From: Chalciporus piperatus | Lineage: Eukaryota; Basidiomycota; Agaricomycetes; Boletales; Boletaceae | Direction: 5' to 3' | Assembly: GCA_038093975.1 (NCBI GenBank) | Contig: JBBPTG010000125.1 | Span: 1-64,000, forward strand | DNA length: 64,000 nucleotides | Notes under the pieces: model-generated | Database searches by the model: none | Seen by the model: only the letters and a program-made list of their open reading frames with translations | What the model was told of the DNA's origin: nothing | Position numbers and translations under genes: made by a program | Shown: positions 33,326-42,465 of the stretch, one piece after another | Numbering within the stretch: the stretch's first letter is position 1 | Layout: the number at the start of each line of letters is the position of its first letter

Positions 33326-34063
33326 TCAGATCTCCTGAGATCCTTCAAGGGTTTCTCCTGATAACGAAGCAGGGGCGTCTCTTTGATAAGGTGGCGGTGG
33401 AATGCTTCTTCTGATGGAATGAGGCGCGGGATAGTACAGTTGCACTCCTGGTGCGTTTGTCTCTCTTAGTCCTCCTTCGTCTTCACTATCAGACTCTACT
33501 AATCCTGGTAATTCTTCGTCTTCTTCTAACTCTGCTTGTGATACAACAGGGGAAGGGGGAGGAGTAGGTAGTGCTACTGGACGATTCCTGTGAGATACGA
33601 GGATGTATGCGAAATCAAAGGTAACGCGAAGGTCGTCTGAGAGAATTACGTGGCCGAAGATGAGGTATGAAAGTAATAGGAAGGCCTGTAAGCTGTACTG
33701 GGCGAATTTTCCTAAGAGGGACGAGAGGCTTAGGGCGGCGAGTGCGGCGAGTAGGACGCGGGGTTGATACTCTCTCCTTAATACGAGTACCGGCGTCCTC
33801 AGGGATACCTCTAAGTAGCCTGTCGCTTCGTCGGCGTTGACGTACCCGAGCGTCAATGTTCTCTCGAATCGACTTCTCACCTGCCGGGGATATAAGCGTG
33901 TGATAGAGAGCGCGGCGGAAACTTTCCGTACGACCAGAGACTCCAATGGGGAATTGGTGTTGAAGAGCAAGAAGATCCTCGTCGATGGCTGTCCAATCAA
34001 CGGGCTCCGCGAGCGGAGTTGGGGCTCTGGGGATGGAGGAGGCACGATAATATAATTCTTCAA
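33326..34063 (-). CDS. Overlapping leader frame with hydrophobic segment, uncertain
   Basis: An open frame of 245 codons that overlaps the 3' half of ORF0. It encodes two hydrophobic stretches ('VLLAALAALSLSSLLG', 'QAFLLLSYLIFGHVIL'), then an acidic, Pro-rich tail containing a PPPPY motif. The hydrophobic part lies entirely opposite the Arg-rich ORF0 end, so it could be a by-product of CG-rich arginine codons. The tail (33614-33326) is not covered by ORF0. It may be reached by frameshifting from ORF0, or may be non-coding leader. Confidence 0.3.
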   Translation of the reverse strand: MKNYIIVPPPSPEPQLRSRSPLIGQPSTRIFLLFNTNSPLESLVVRKVSAALSITRLYPRQVRSRFERTLTLGYVNADEATGYLEVSLRTPVLVLRREYQPRVLLAALAALSLSSLLGKFAQYSLQAFLLLSYLIFGHVILSDDLRVTFDFAYILVSHRNRPVALPTPPPSPVVSQAELEEDEELPGLVESDSEDEGGLRETNAPGVQLYYPAPHSIRRSIPPPPYQRDAPASLSGETLEGSQEI

Positions 34064-34541
34064 CGCCGAAGGCGTCAGCTAGTATCTGCTGGGGGTTAGG
34101 CGGCGACGGTGCCCGGATAACCTCGATAGGCGGGAGTGATGGGTAACGACGATGGTCGATCTGGAGATCGGCGGGGTTAACAGTCGATACGTGACGTGGG
34201 TAAGGGGGAATTACCGGTTCTTCTAGCCAGTCAACGTAAAGGTCAGAGTAGTCAGGCCTTGTCGCGATTGGCACTGAGTACTCCTCGATGATCCTCCTTT
34301 GTTCTTCCTCAACTAGTGCTCGGGCCTGAGCGACTTCTTCCTGGATACGGGCGTTCTCTCGCTCAAGATCCGCGATGATGTTGGTGAAGCCTGGATATAC
34401 TTCCACAGCGTTTCCGAGCTTCGCGATGACGTTAGCGAAGTCGGGGTTGGTCTCGACGGCGGGGAGATCAAGTATCCCGTTCCACTGGATGGAAGGGACA
34501 GGGGACGCGGCGCGCGAAGATGCGGCGGGGTTGCTCGACAC
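33615..34541 (-). CDS. ORF0 in the leader of chromovirus A
   Basis: 308 residues upstream of gag. The N-terminal half has a coiled-coil-like stretch ('LERENARIQEEVAQARALVEEEQ') and many acidic and Pro residues, the C-terminal ~80 residues are rich in Arg ('RPTRRTRRPKPLVPLRKIRP'). The left element has an ORF at the same position with the same charge layout. No known domain. A second frame (34063-33326) overlaps the last 450 nt and continues to within 45 nt of gag. Confidence 0.6.
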   Translation of the reverse strand: MSSNPAASSRAASPVPSIQWNGILDLPAVETNPDFANVIAKLGNAVEVYPGFTNIIADLERENARIQEEVAQARALVEEEQRRIIEEYSVPIATRPDYSDLYVDWLEEPVIPPYPRHVSTVNPADLQIDHRRYPSLPPIEVIRAPSPPNPQQILADAFGVEELYYRASSIPRAPTPLAEPVDWTAIDEDLLALQHQFPIGVSGRTESFRRALYHTLISPAGEKSIRENIDARVRQRRRSDRLLRGIPEDAGTRIKERVSTPRPTRRTRRPKPLVPLRKIRPVQLTGLPITFIPHLRPRNSLRRPSRYL

Positions 34542-34684
34542 TTATTCAAAAACAAGGTCAGCGATGACGAGGCGCGAACAAGCAGCGCGGTACCCACTAG
34601 TGATCAACGGTTGAAGTGGCGTACAAGAACACGTGTGGTAGCGACGAGACGCTAAGACAAAAGAAAATATTAGTCTTGTTCTAA

Positions 34685-35161
34685 TGAAACGACTCAACTC
34701 AACTAAGAGCTAAGACTCACACTAGACAATAGCGAGCCGATGTACTTGGCTGAGGTTCGATGAGGAAACTCCAGGAGAACAAGACTGGGGAGTCCAGTGC
34801 TTGTCGACCCGGGTTTATATACTATTGTCAATGTTTGTACATGTTGTGGCTAAACCTTATCGTAGGTGACTGGGTATGACTCATACTGACTACTAGCCAA
34901 TGGCGTAACTAGCTCTACTGCGGAATGAGTAAGCGTGAGTCATATGGTGAGTAATGCTGACTGATGCTGACGAGTGAGCGGTGAGTCATCAGTTAGTAAG
35001 CGAAGGTCTAGACCTAGCTTATGTAAGTAAGTCACGTGATGCGATAAGATAAGATAACAAAAGAGAAAGTGAAACGACTAAGTCCACGAAACGAAGAGAA
35101 ACCTAGTAAGCGTAATGGAATGTAGGAATGATTAGGTTAAGGAAATGGAGCGTTCGTAACA
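34685..35161 (-). repeat. 5' LTR of family A chromovirus
   Basis: 477 bp, same ends and same three TGA(C/G)TCA motifs as the 3' LTR. Its outer end is joined directly to a copia integrase/reverse transcriptase reading frame at 35162. The internal sequence next to it gives no clear tRNA primer site. Confidence 0.9.
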
Positions 35162-38100
35162 GAACACGGGCTTGGAAGTGATCGGATTGACTCCGGATGG
35201 AATGGGGACGGTTTCGTAGACATGGTTGGTGTTTAAGCTGAGGAGTTCCTCCTCAACAGCGGATCTCCACTGGTCTGCGTTAGGACCTGCATACGCTTCC
35301 TTGATAGTGTTAGGAAGGTGTTCTCCCTGGGTTGCATCAGCGGCTCCTGCAAAGATATGCTCCTGGAGCCTTTCCTGAGAGGCGTAGAATGCTCCTGGAA
35401 TGTCCAAATCTGGATCCGGAGCTTCCGCGTTTTCGGAAAGTACTTCCGCAGGGGGTTCCAGTTGTTCCTGTTGGACATCCTGGCGTTCAGCTCGACGTGC
35501 AGCTTCCTCATCAAGGGTGCGCTGGTAGTCTCGATTCCGGTTTGCTGTTTGACGGTTCCGATTGCTCCGTCGAACTCCTGCTACGACTTGTGCAGGAGGT
35601 CGTTCCGGAGATGGACTTCGAACTGGAGCAGCAGGGGCAGGAACAGGAATAGGAACGGGAATGGGAGCAGGACGAGGGGCAGGAGCAGGAGCAGGAGCAG
35701 GAGGTTCCGGACCTATGTGGAGTTGACCCAAGCGGTCGACGAGATCCTCGACGGAATGATCTGGAGGTATGAGATCGTCTCCCACTGGTCCTGGAAGGGC
35801 TGGAGGTACAGGAATGTTGTCCTCCTCGGATTCCTCAGGTTCCGGCTGATGGAGACGCTGAGGAACAAGTCCCTCCCACTGACCCTCAGCAGGGAGATTT
35901 CTCCAAGGTGCGGAGTCCGCTTCAGAGATGGTTCCGGACTCATTGAAGGTGACATGTCGACTGGAGATGATGGTACGGCGTTCGATATCGAGGAGCTTGT
36001 ATGCCTGTTGCCCATAGGTATATCCAAGCATGATACATTTCCGTCCATGGCTCCGGAACTTTCCTCCACGCAAATCCTTCGGAATGTGAGCATAGGCAGA
36101 ACATCCAAAAGGACGGAAGAGGGTCGGATCGACTTTCCGTTTGAAAAGGGTCTGGTAGGGATTCGCTCCTTGGAGCGCGGACGTTGGACTCCTGGATGTA
36201 ACATAGGCTGCAGTGGCCATAGCGTCAGCCCAGAAGGATTTAGGAAGTTTGGACTCCTCGAGCATGGTATTGGCGAGCGAGGATAGAGTTTGGTTCATCC
36301 GTTCCGCGAGTCCGTTTTGCTCTGGAGTATAAGGAGCAGACATCTCCTGAAGGGTTCCATCTTTCCGGAGTTGGTTCCGGAAGTCCTGTCCGGTGTACTC
36401 GCCACCCCCATCGCTCCTAAGGAACTGGACATGCGCCTCAGACAACTCCTCCTGTTCGACCTCAGCCTTGAAGAAGGCCTTGACGTCTACCTTCCACTGG
36501 TTGTATGTGGCTAGGACATCGCTCTTCTTCTTCAGGAAGTAGATCCAAGGGAAACGGGAGAAGTCGTCGACGATTAGGAGCCAGAACCGGAATCCTTCCC
36601 TGGACTGTGGAGTTATAGGACCTCCGACATCCGTGTGGACCACTTGGAGTGCATGCGTAGCTCGGGGTCTTTCCAGTAGCTCGAACGGAAGCTTCTTCAT
36701 CTTTCCAAGGACGCAGGACTCACAGAATTCCGGAGTTCCAGAAAGCGTGTCAATCCCTTGGAGTTGACCATGCCTGATCATATGCTGAATCCGTGGGATG
36801 GAGATGTGTCCCATGCGTCGATGGAGGAGGTTGATATCCACAGTGGCATGCGCAGCCTCCGGAGTGAGCATCGGAGTGGCTTCCGCGTGGTACAAACCCT
36901 CCTTGTGTGTTCCAACGATGATGGGAACAGGCCCCTTCCGGATGTGGCAGATGGAGGAGTTCGCAGGAAAGAGGGTGGATAGTCCAGCATTGGACAGGCG
37001 ATGGACGGAGATGAGAGAAATCCGGAAGTCTGGAATGAGGAGGACATTGCTTAGGATGACCTCAAACGTCTTCCCTTTGACAGTGGAGCGAAGTGGAACG
37101 GATCCAATTCCGATCGCGGAAACGGTGGAGTTGTCTCCGAATGACACGGGACGTGGTGGATGGAGTGGATGGTACGTGCGGAACCAGGAACGGTGTGGAA
37201 CCATGTGGGATGTTGCTCCGGAGTCGATGAGGAGTGAGAAGTCAGCCAGCTTGGGTTCAGACGACAGATAGGCGTGAACACGTTGGATTAGAGACTCAGA
37301 TACACTCTCCTTAGCTATGTTTGCACTTTCCGGAGGTCTGGAACTTTGGTCTGGACGCTCTTCCGTCGCATTAGCCTTTTCCCTTTCCTTTCCCTTTCCC
37401 TTTCCTTTCTGTCCAGGTCCTCCGCCTTCGCGAAGCCTCTTGACCCACTTCTTGTAAGCGAAGCAGTTGGACGAGTCATGTCCATTGGACTGATGGTGCT
37501 CACACCAGGCGGAGGAGTTTCCAGGAACTCTTCCGGACACTTTGAGGGCGGAATCAGAAGTTCCGGACGGATTGAGACGGGATTCCTCAGATAGAACACG
37601 AAGTTCGATGGTGTCGAACGTGAGTTTGTCTTTCTCAACGGTGTTGATGATGGAGGATGTGAACATGGTCCAATCCGGAGTTTTGGGAAGGGAGTTGAGG
37701 AGTGTGAAGGCAAGGAGTTGTGGATCGATGGTGTATTGCATCCCGAGGAGTTGGCGTTGGATGGTCCGAATGGAAGCGACGTGCTCAGAGATGGCAGAGG
37801 TGCCGTTCCAGGCGGTGGAGAAGAGACTGCGGAATGAATGGAAAGCGTCGGAAACGCTAGGAGTTGCATAGAGCTCCAGGAGTTTATCCCAGAGTTCCTG
37901 AGCAGTCAGGATGTTCTCCGTTTGCATCAGGATAACGTCATCCAGGTGGGTTTGGATGATTCCGTGCGCTTTCTCATCTCGTTCCCTCCACTTCCGGATC
38001 TCCTCTGCCGTTGGACCAGTGGTAGAAGGGGTGGTGGTCGTAGCAGGAGTAGGAGTGTTTCCGGATGCGGAAGTGGACGGAGCAACTGCGGGAGTGGCTG

Positions 38101-38275
38101 TGCTAGAGGTTCCGGAAACTACGGATAGCGAGGGATCCGGATCCGTTCCTAGTACAACGCCTAGAACCTTTTCGCTTCTGAGGAGGACGGTGATGCGAAG
38201 ACGCCAGGTGGTGAAGTTTCTGGGTCCCATCAAGCGAGGGACTGTGGAAGTCCGGGTGGTAGTATCCGATGTCAT
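35162..38275 (-). pseudogene. Copia Gag-Pol polyprotein, 3' truncated
   Basis: About 1,038 residues of copia sequence, then a few codons borrowed from the LTR. Domains in order: UBN2-type Gag (about residues 90-240), CCHC-like knuckle ('CEHHQSNGHDSSNC', ~262), protease ('LLIDSGATSHM', ~353), GAG-pre-integrase ('LLHRRMGH', ~483), integrase core with D ('HTDVGGP', ~547), D ('LRSDGGGEY', ~625) and E ('EQNGLAERMN', ~655), and a Pro-rich spacer. The 'ITSKPVF' that leads into the reverse transcriptase is the last copia segment. Without reverse transcriptase it cannot be active alone. Confidence 0.9.
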
Positions 38276-38483
38276 GATTATGACAGGTGACAGATGACAG
38301 GTGACAAGACAGTTTGATCGACAGGTGACAGGAGATGGTTCCTATGTCGGAGTGATCTGAGGATGTCTAGAACGGTCCGGAAACGGGCCGGAAGGGCGCG
38401 GGAAAATTGCGCGAAAGTGGATAGAGTCAAGGGACTCGGAGTCGTTGGGCAAGAGGACCGTTTGCTGCTAGTGGGCGCTAGCC

Positions 38484-38496
38484 AGGGCTCATAACC
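38484..38496 (-). other. Half-tRNA(iMet) primer-binding site of the copia element
   Basis: The plus strand reads agggctcataacc, the sequence of the initiator tRNA anticodon arm (loop CAT). The element RNA (minus strand) is therefore complementary to the middle of tRNA-iMet, as in Drosophila copia, which primes from a half tRNA. It sits immediately inside the presumed LTR end (TGAAAAC at 38499). Confidence 0.65.
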
Positions 38497-38819
38497 TGTG
38501 AAAACTAAACGAACTCAGCCGATGCCTAAGAGAGGCGGAAACGACTATATTCACCTAAACGAACTAGGTACAACTCAAATAAGTAAAGGAACTAAGTAAA
38601 GAAAGTAAATACTCACCTCAGCCGATGCCTAAGAGAGGCGGAAACGACTGAGGCGCTCTGGAAGTGAGACGAGGAGTTTAAGTAAATGGGTGGAGATGTG
38701 CTCGGAACGATCCGACGTGATTCCGGTCCGGAATGACCGATTCCGGGTGCAAAAGGATCAAGGAATGTCAAGGACTTGACATGGATAAGAATAGAAAGGG
38801 TGAATGGTGAACAGAGATG

Positions 38820-39845
38820 TCACGAAAGGGAATAGACAAGTGAATGACATATAGGAGAACATACGAATGTAAAAGGGATCCGTTCCAACGAATCCGGAGA
38901 TGTTTCCGTGCGTTCCGGGCATCGGAAACGTCGGATTAAACACGGAATGCATCCGGAAGTATCTGGTTCCGGATAGGGGCTATCCGGAAGCGGAAAGGAG
39001 CGGATAGGCACAGATTGGACTATATTTTGACAAGAGAGAGGGGGATCGTATTGAGTAGAGGAAGCATGCTGATATGGCACTGGGAGAGGGTTATTGCCAC
39101 GTAAAACTTCATATGGCGAGGGAGGAAGATCAGGAAAAACTCTGTATGGCACGGAGGAAGGCAGATTGTATTGAGTAGGGTGGGGCCTAATCGAGAATTC
39201 CGATGAGTTGCCAGAGGAAGGGAAGGATGACGAAGGGGTGCGGAGATTGAGATGAGATGGACCTGCACCCGCAGTATTGACGGACTGCTGCAGGCGGTTG
39301 ATCACGTCAGAATGACCAGCCTGAGGATGTGTGGCAGGTTGGGCGGGTGGCTTTTGTGATTTCCCCTTGCCTTTCCCTCGTGCTTTCTTCGGGTGGTCAA
39401 AAACTGGCTGCTCCGCAAGCGACATATCATCACAGCCCTCTGTCCCATCAGCCGCTTTCTCGCTTCTCTTCTTTGAGCGTAACTGACATGCTGCCTGCAA
39501 GCGTAATGAGGCATGATCCGAAATGAGTAGGGCATAAATCTGGTCATAGAGCACGTGTGGGACAACGGCCTTGATCCATTGATAGTTGTGCAACGAGGAG
39601 GTGTTTACCAGATACACGTTAGTAGGGGTATGATCAAGAAGATCTATTGTCCGTGACGTGAGCAAGCGTTCTTGTTTCTGGTTTACAGGCCGCGTAGAAG
39701 TACAGCATGCCGTCATGCAGTCATGCTGAATGTTGACCGCACAGATGACGTCCTGTTGGAAAACATGAGGCCACTGTATCGTAACAATACCTTGGAACTC
39801 GAGGTGACTTACCAGAGGAGGAACAACGACTGTTTGTTCCTGCAT
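38820..39845 (-). pseudogene. C-terminal fragment of unknown protein, cut by LTR insertion
   Basis: 341 residues open, running up to the family A LTR at 39871, so the N terminus is missing. The first ~130 residues are globular ('EFQGIVTIQWPHVFQQDVIC', 'VNIQHDCMTACCTSTRP', 'LLDHTPTNVYLVNTSSLHNY'), followed by a basic patch ('KKARGKGKGKSQK') and a Pro/Ser-rich tail. The upstream part looks like a real conserved domain; I do not recognise the family with certainty. The 3' end overlaps the copia LTR region. Confidence 0.5.
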
Positions 39846-39870
39846 AGGATACTTGATACAGGGAACACGC

Positions 39871-40346
39871 TGAAACGACTCAACTCAACTAAGAGCTAAG
39901 ACTCACACTAAACAATAGCGAGCCGATGAACTTGGCTGAGGTTCGATGAGGAAACTCCAGGAGAACAAGACTGGGGAGTCCAGTGCTTGTCGACCCGGGT
40001 TTATATACTATTGTCAATGTTTGTACATGCTGTGGCTAAACCTTATCATAGGTGACTGGGTATGACTCATACTGATTACTAGCCAATGGCGTAACTAGCT
40101 CTACTGCGGAATGAGTAAGCGTGAGTCATATGATGAGTAATGCTGACTGATGCTGACGAGTGAGCGGTGAGTCATCAGTTAGTAAGCGAAGGTCTAGACC
40201 TAGCTTATGTAAGTAAGTCACGTGATGCGATAAGATAAGATAACAAAAGAGAAAGTGAAACGACTAAGTCCACGAAACGAAGAGAAACCTAGTAAGCGTA
40301 ATGGAATGTAGGGATGATTAGGATAAGGAATGGAGCGTTCGTAACA
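39871..40346 (-). repeat. Family A LTR (minus orientation) of inverted pair
   Basis: 476 bp, TGAAACGACTC...GTTCGTAACA on the plus strand, nearly identical to the other three LTRs. It is followed by the polypurine tract complement and 44 bp of internal 3' sequence (to 40390), then a truncated hAT MITE. Confidence 0.9.
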
Positions 40347-40390
40347 CTACCCCCTCTCTATGGATCGTATTCCTAGACGATCAGACTTCG

Positions 40391-41016
40391 AACTTAACTT
40401 AACTGGAGCGAAATGGCAGCCGGTGAAAAATTATGCTACAGTTACGTCAGGTTACAGTTTTGTCACTTCCAAAATTTTCCAAAACTGTACACAAACTGGT
40501 TATAACTGGTTATAAATAATAACCTATATATGGTCATCTACCACTATTTTTCCTGATTTTTTACAAATTTTTCTGACCTTATTTGACTTTGTGTCTGAAT
40601 ATTGAAGTAAATTGATGAAATGACTGATTGAGACACACTCAACTCAAATACACATGTTAATTTGCACTGCTGAGATTACATATTTGCTTGTATTTTACTT
40701 AACTTGACCTCCATTCCAATGCTATATCCACCAAAACATATGATAATCATGGTAATATCATAAAATGAGCATATCTTCTCAAGGACTGAACCAAATCACA
40801 TGATCCAGGGGTCATTTTAAAGCTAAGAATCAGGGCTTTCTAATGTCTGTCCAGTTATTACAAAAAACCGGTCACAAACCGGACCATAACTGATATGACA
40901 GTTATGTAGAGTTTCAGTTCAGTTAAACTGATTTTGCAGAAATTGATAACCAGTTACAGTTACAGTTTTGTCAAAAGAGGTACAAAAACTTAACTTAACT
41001 GGACTTTTAAACACTA
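40391..41016. mobile_element. hAT MITE, copy A, left end deleted
   Basis: 626 bp that match the reverse complement of the MITE at 43549-44237. The right terminus (aacttaactggacttttaaacacta, ending 41016) is intact; the left ~45 bp are missing, where the sequence joins the 3' end of family A at 'cagacttcg|aactt'. It contains no ORF. It lies within the chromodomain region of a family A copy, as the next bases (41017 on) resume in that gene. Confidence 0.8.
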
Positions 41017-41379
41017 GATGAATATGAGGTGGATTACATCGTTGATTCTCGTTTACAGGGAAAAACCCTGAAATACCTCGTGCACTGGAAAGGCTATGCG
41101 GAATCTGATCGGACATGGGAACCGAGATCTAATCTCAAGAATGCACAGGATGCAATAAGGGAATTCAACAAGATACATCCGTCCGCTCCATGATTACTCC
41201 GCATGACTCAGAGTCTATTCGAGTCACTATTCCAGCCGTATGACAATTTAACGAGTCAGGTGGATGATGGACAAATCAATTGGTTGAATACCGTGCCGGA
41301 TACCGAAAAGGTATAAGAGACTGATGTTTGATGGTCTTCACTCTCACGGTTTCTCTTCCACAAACCACCATCATCACCA

Positions 41380-41946
41380 ATGGATCTCAACGACGTCTAC
41401 GCTTGGGAGAGTGTCCTCCGCGACATCTTCATTCAAAACTTCACTAGGGATCGAGGCAACTTCGTCCTCTCCCTCCTCTTTGTACTTTTCATCATCTGCA
41501 ACGGTTGGATTCTCCGCATGCTCATCCCCTCCCTCCTCGCCTTCATCGCCATCGTCGTCATCACCATCGCCATTCAGTATCTCATGTTCGCTCAGATGAT
41601 CGTGACCAGACGGTCCACGTCTATCGAGATTAACTGGGACTGGACGACAAGGTGGATGAAGCTTGTCGTATGGCACCCGGATCTGAGCAAGTGGGACAAC
41701 GTGATAGAAGGACAGCCAGAGAATCCTGATCAGCAGGAATGGCCTACAAACTGGCCTGATCTCGCTGAGGCTCCTATTCCCGACCCTGCACTCGTAGGTG
41801 CTCCCCACCCTATTCCTGTCGATGAAAACGATGGTAACCCATTCGAACCACCAGTAACCTGGACAAACAACAACCTTCAGGTTGCCGTAGCTCCGCCAGC
41901 AAATGGAGTACTGTGGATGAATCAAGGGCCACTCATCGAAGTCTGA
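41380..41946 (+). CDS. Second copy of the post-pol membrane ORF
   Basis: 188 residues, same length as 27737-28303 with about 18 amino-acid differences by eye, mostly conservative (I/V, R/K, T/A). The two hydrophobic helices are preserved and no stop or frameshift has occurred, although the element around it is only a fragment. The stop codon and polypurine tract follow at the same spacing. There is no LTR upstream in the right direction, so expression here is doubtful. Confidence 0.75.
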   Translation: MDLNDVYAWESVLRDIFIQNFTRDRGNFVLSLLFVLFIICNGWILRMLIPSLLAFIAIVVITIAIQYLMFAQMIVTRRSTSIEINWDWTTRWMKLVVWHPDLSKWDNVIEGQPENPDQQEWPTNWPDLAEAPIPDPALVGAPHPIPVDENDGNPFEPPVTWTNNNLQVAVAPPANGVLWMNQGPLIEV

Positions 41947-41980
41947 TCGTCTAGGAATACGATCCATAGAGAGGGGGTAG

Positions 41981-42456
41981 TGTTACGAACGCTCCATTCC
42001 TTATCCTAATCATCCCTACATTCCATTACGCTTACTAGGTTTCTCTTCGTTTCGTAGACTTAGTCGTTTCACTTTCTCTTCTGTTATCTTATCTTATCGC
42101 ATCACGTGACTTACTTACATAAGCTAGGTCTAGACCTTCACTTACTAACTGATGACTCACCGCTCACTCGTCAGCATCAGTCAGCATTACTCATCATATG
42201 ACTCATGCTTACTCATTCCGCAGTAGAGCTAGTTACGCCATTGGCTAGTAGTCAGTATGAGTCATACCCAGTCACCTACGATAAGGTTTAGCCACAACAT
42301 GTACAAACATTGACAATAGTATATAAACCCGGGTCGACAAGCACTGGACTCCCCAGTCTTGTTCTCCTGGAGTTTCCTCATCGAACCTCAGCCAAGTACA
42401 TCGGCTCGCTATTGTCTAGTGTGAGTCTTAGCTCTTAGTTGAGTTGAGTCGTTTCA
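41981..42456 (+). repeat. Family A LTR (plus orientation) of inverted pair
   Basis: 476 bp, TGTTACGAACG...GAGTCGTTTCA. It faces the LTR at 39871-40346. The right flank (ctggg) enters family B sequence directly. Confidence 0.9.
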
Positions 42457-42465
42457 CTGGGGAGC

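Larger units (their letters stand above)
27228..35161 (-). mobile_element. Long Ty3/gypsy chromovirus with extra ORFs (family A)
   Basis: Read on the minus strand: 5' LTR (35161-34685), ORF0 (34541-33615), an overlapping open frame to 33326, gag (33282-32080), pol (32050-28367), post-pol membrane ORF (28303-27737), polypurine tract (27715-27703), 3' LTR (27702-27228). Total 7.9 kb. All major ORFs are open, so the element may be young, but the two LTRs differ at roughly 14 of 477 positions by eye (about 3%). The flanking 5-mers (catag left, gaaca right) do not match, so it is probably a recombinant between two copies. Its right end is joined to a copia element. Confidence 0.9.
35162..38800 (-). 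mobile_element. Ty1/copia element truncated before reverse transcriptase
   Basis: Minus-strand order: 5' LTR (right of 38498, outer end near 38.8 kb not resolved), half-tRNA primer site (38484-38496), one Gag-Pol frame (38275-35162). The frame stops at the family A LTR junction; the expected reverse transcriptase, RNase H and 3' LTR are not found left of 27228, so the 3' half was lost. A 33-bp unit beginning ctcagccgatgcctaagagag is repeated in the LTR at about 38515 and 38617. Confidence 0.82.
41017..42456 (+). mobile_element. 3' fragment of chromovirus A with LTR (plus orientation)
   Basis: Begins inside the chromodomain ('EYEVDYIVDSRLQGKTLKYL'), runs through the last pol codons, the post-pol ORF (41380-41946), the polypurine tract (41968-41980) and an LTR (41981-42456). 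In the pol tail one codon has become a stop near 41194 (CCATGA). Confidence 0.88.

Noticed and set aside
35318..36286. 322-codon plus-strand ORF inside the copia element
   Set aside because: It is the antisense shadow of the Gly/Pro/Ser-rich copia Pol frame.
35155..39870. Shared gaacacg next to two family A LTRs as a target duplication
   Set aside because: The matching bases are not at equal distance from the LTR ends (gaaca directly after 35161, but gaacacgc before 39871), so it does not fit a 5-bp duplication.
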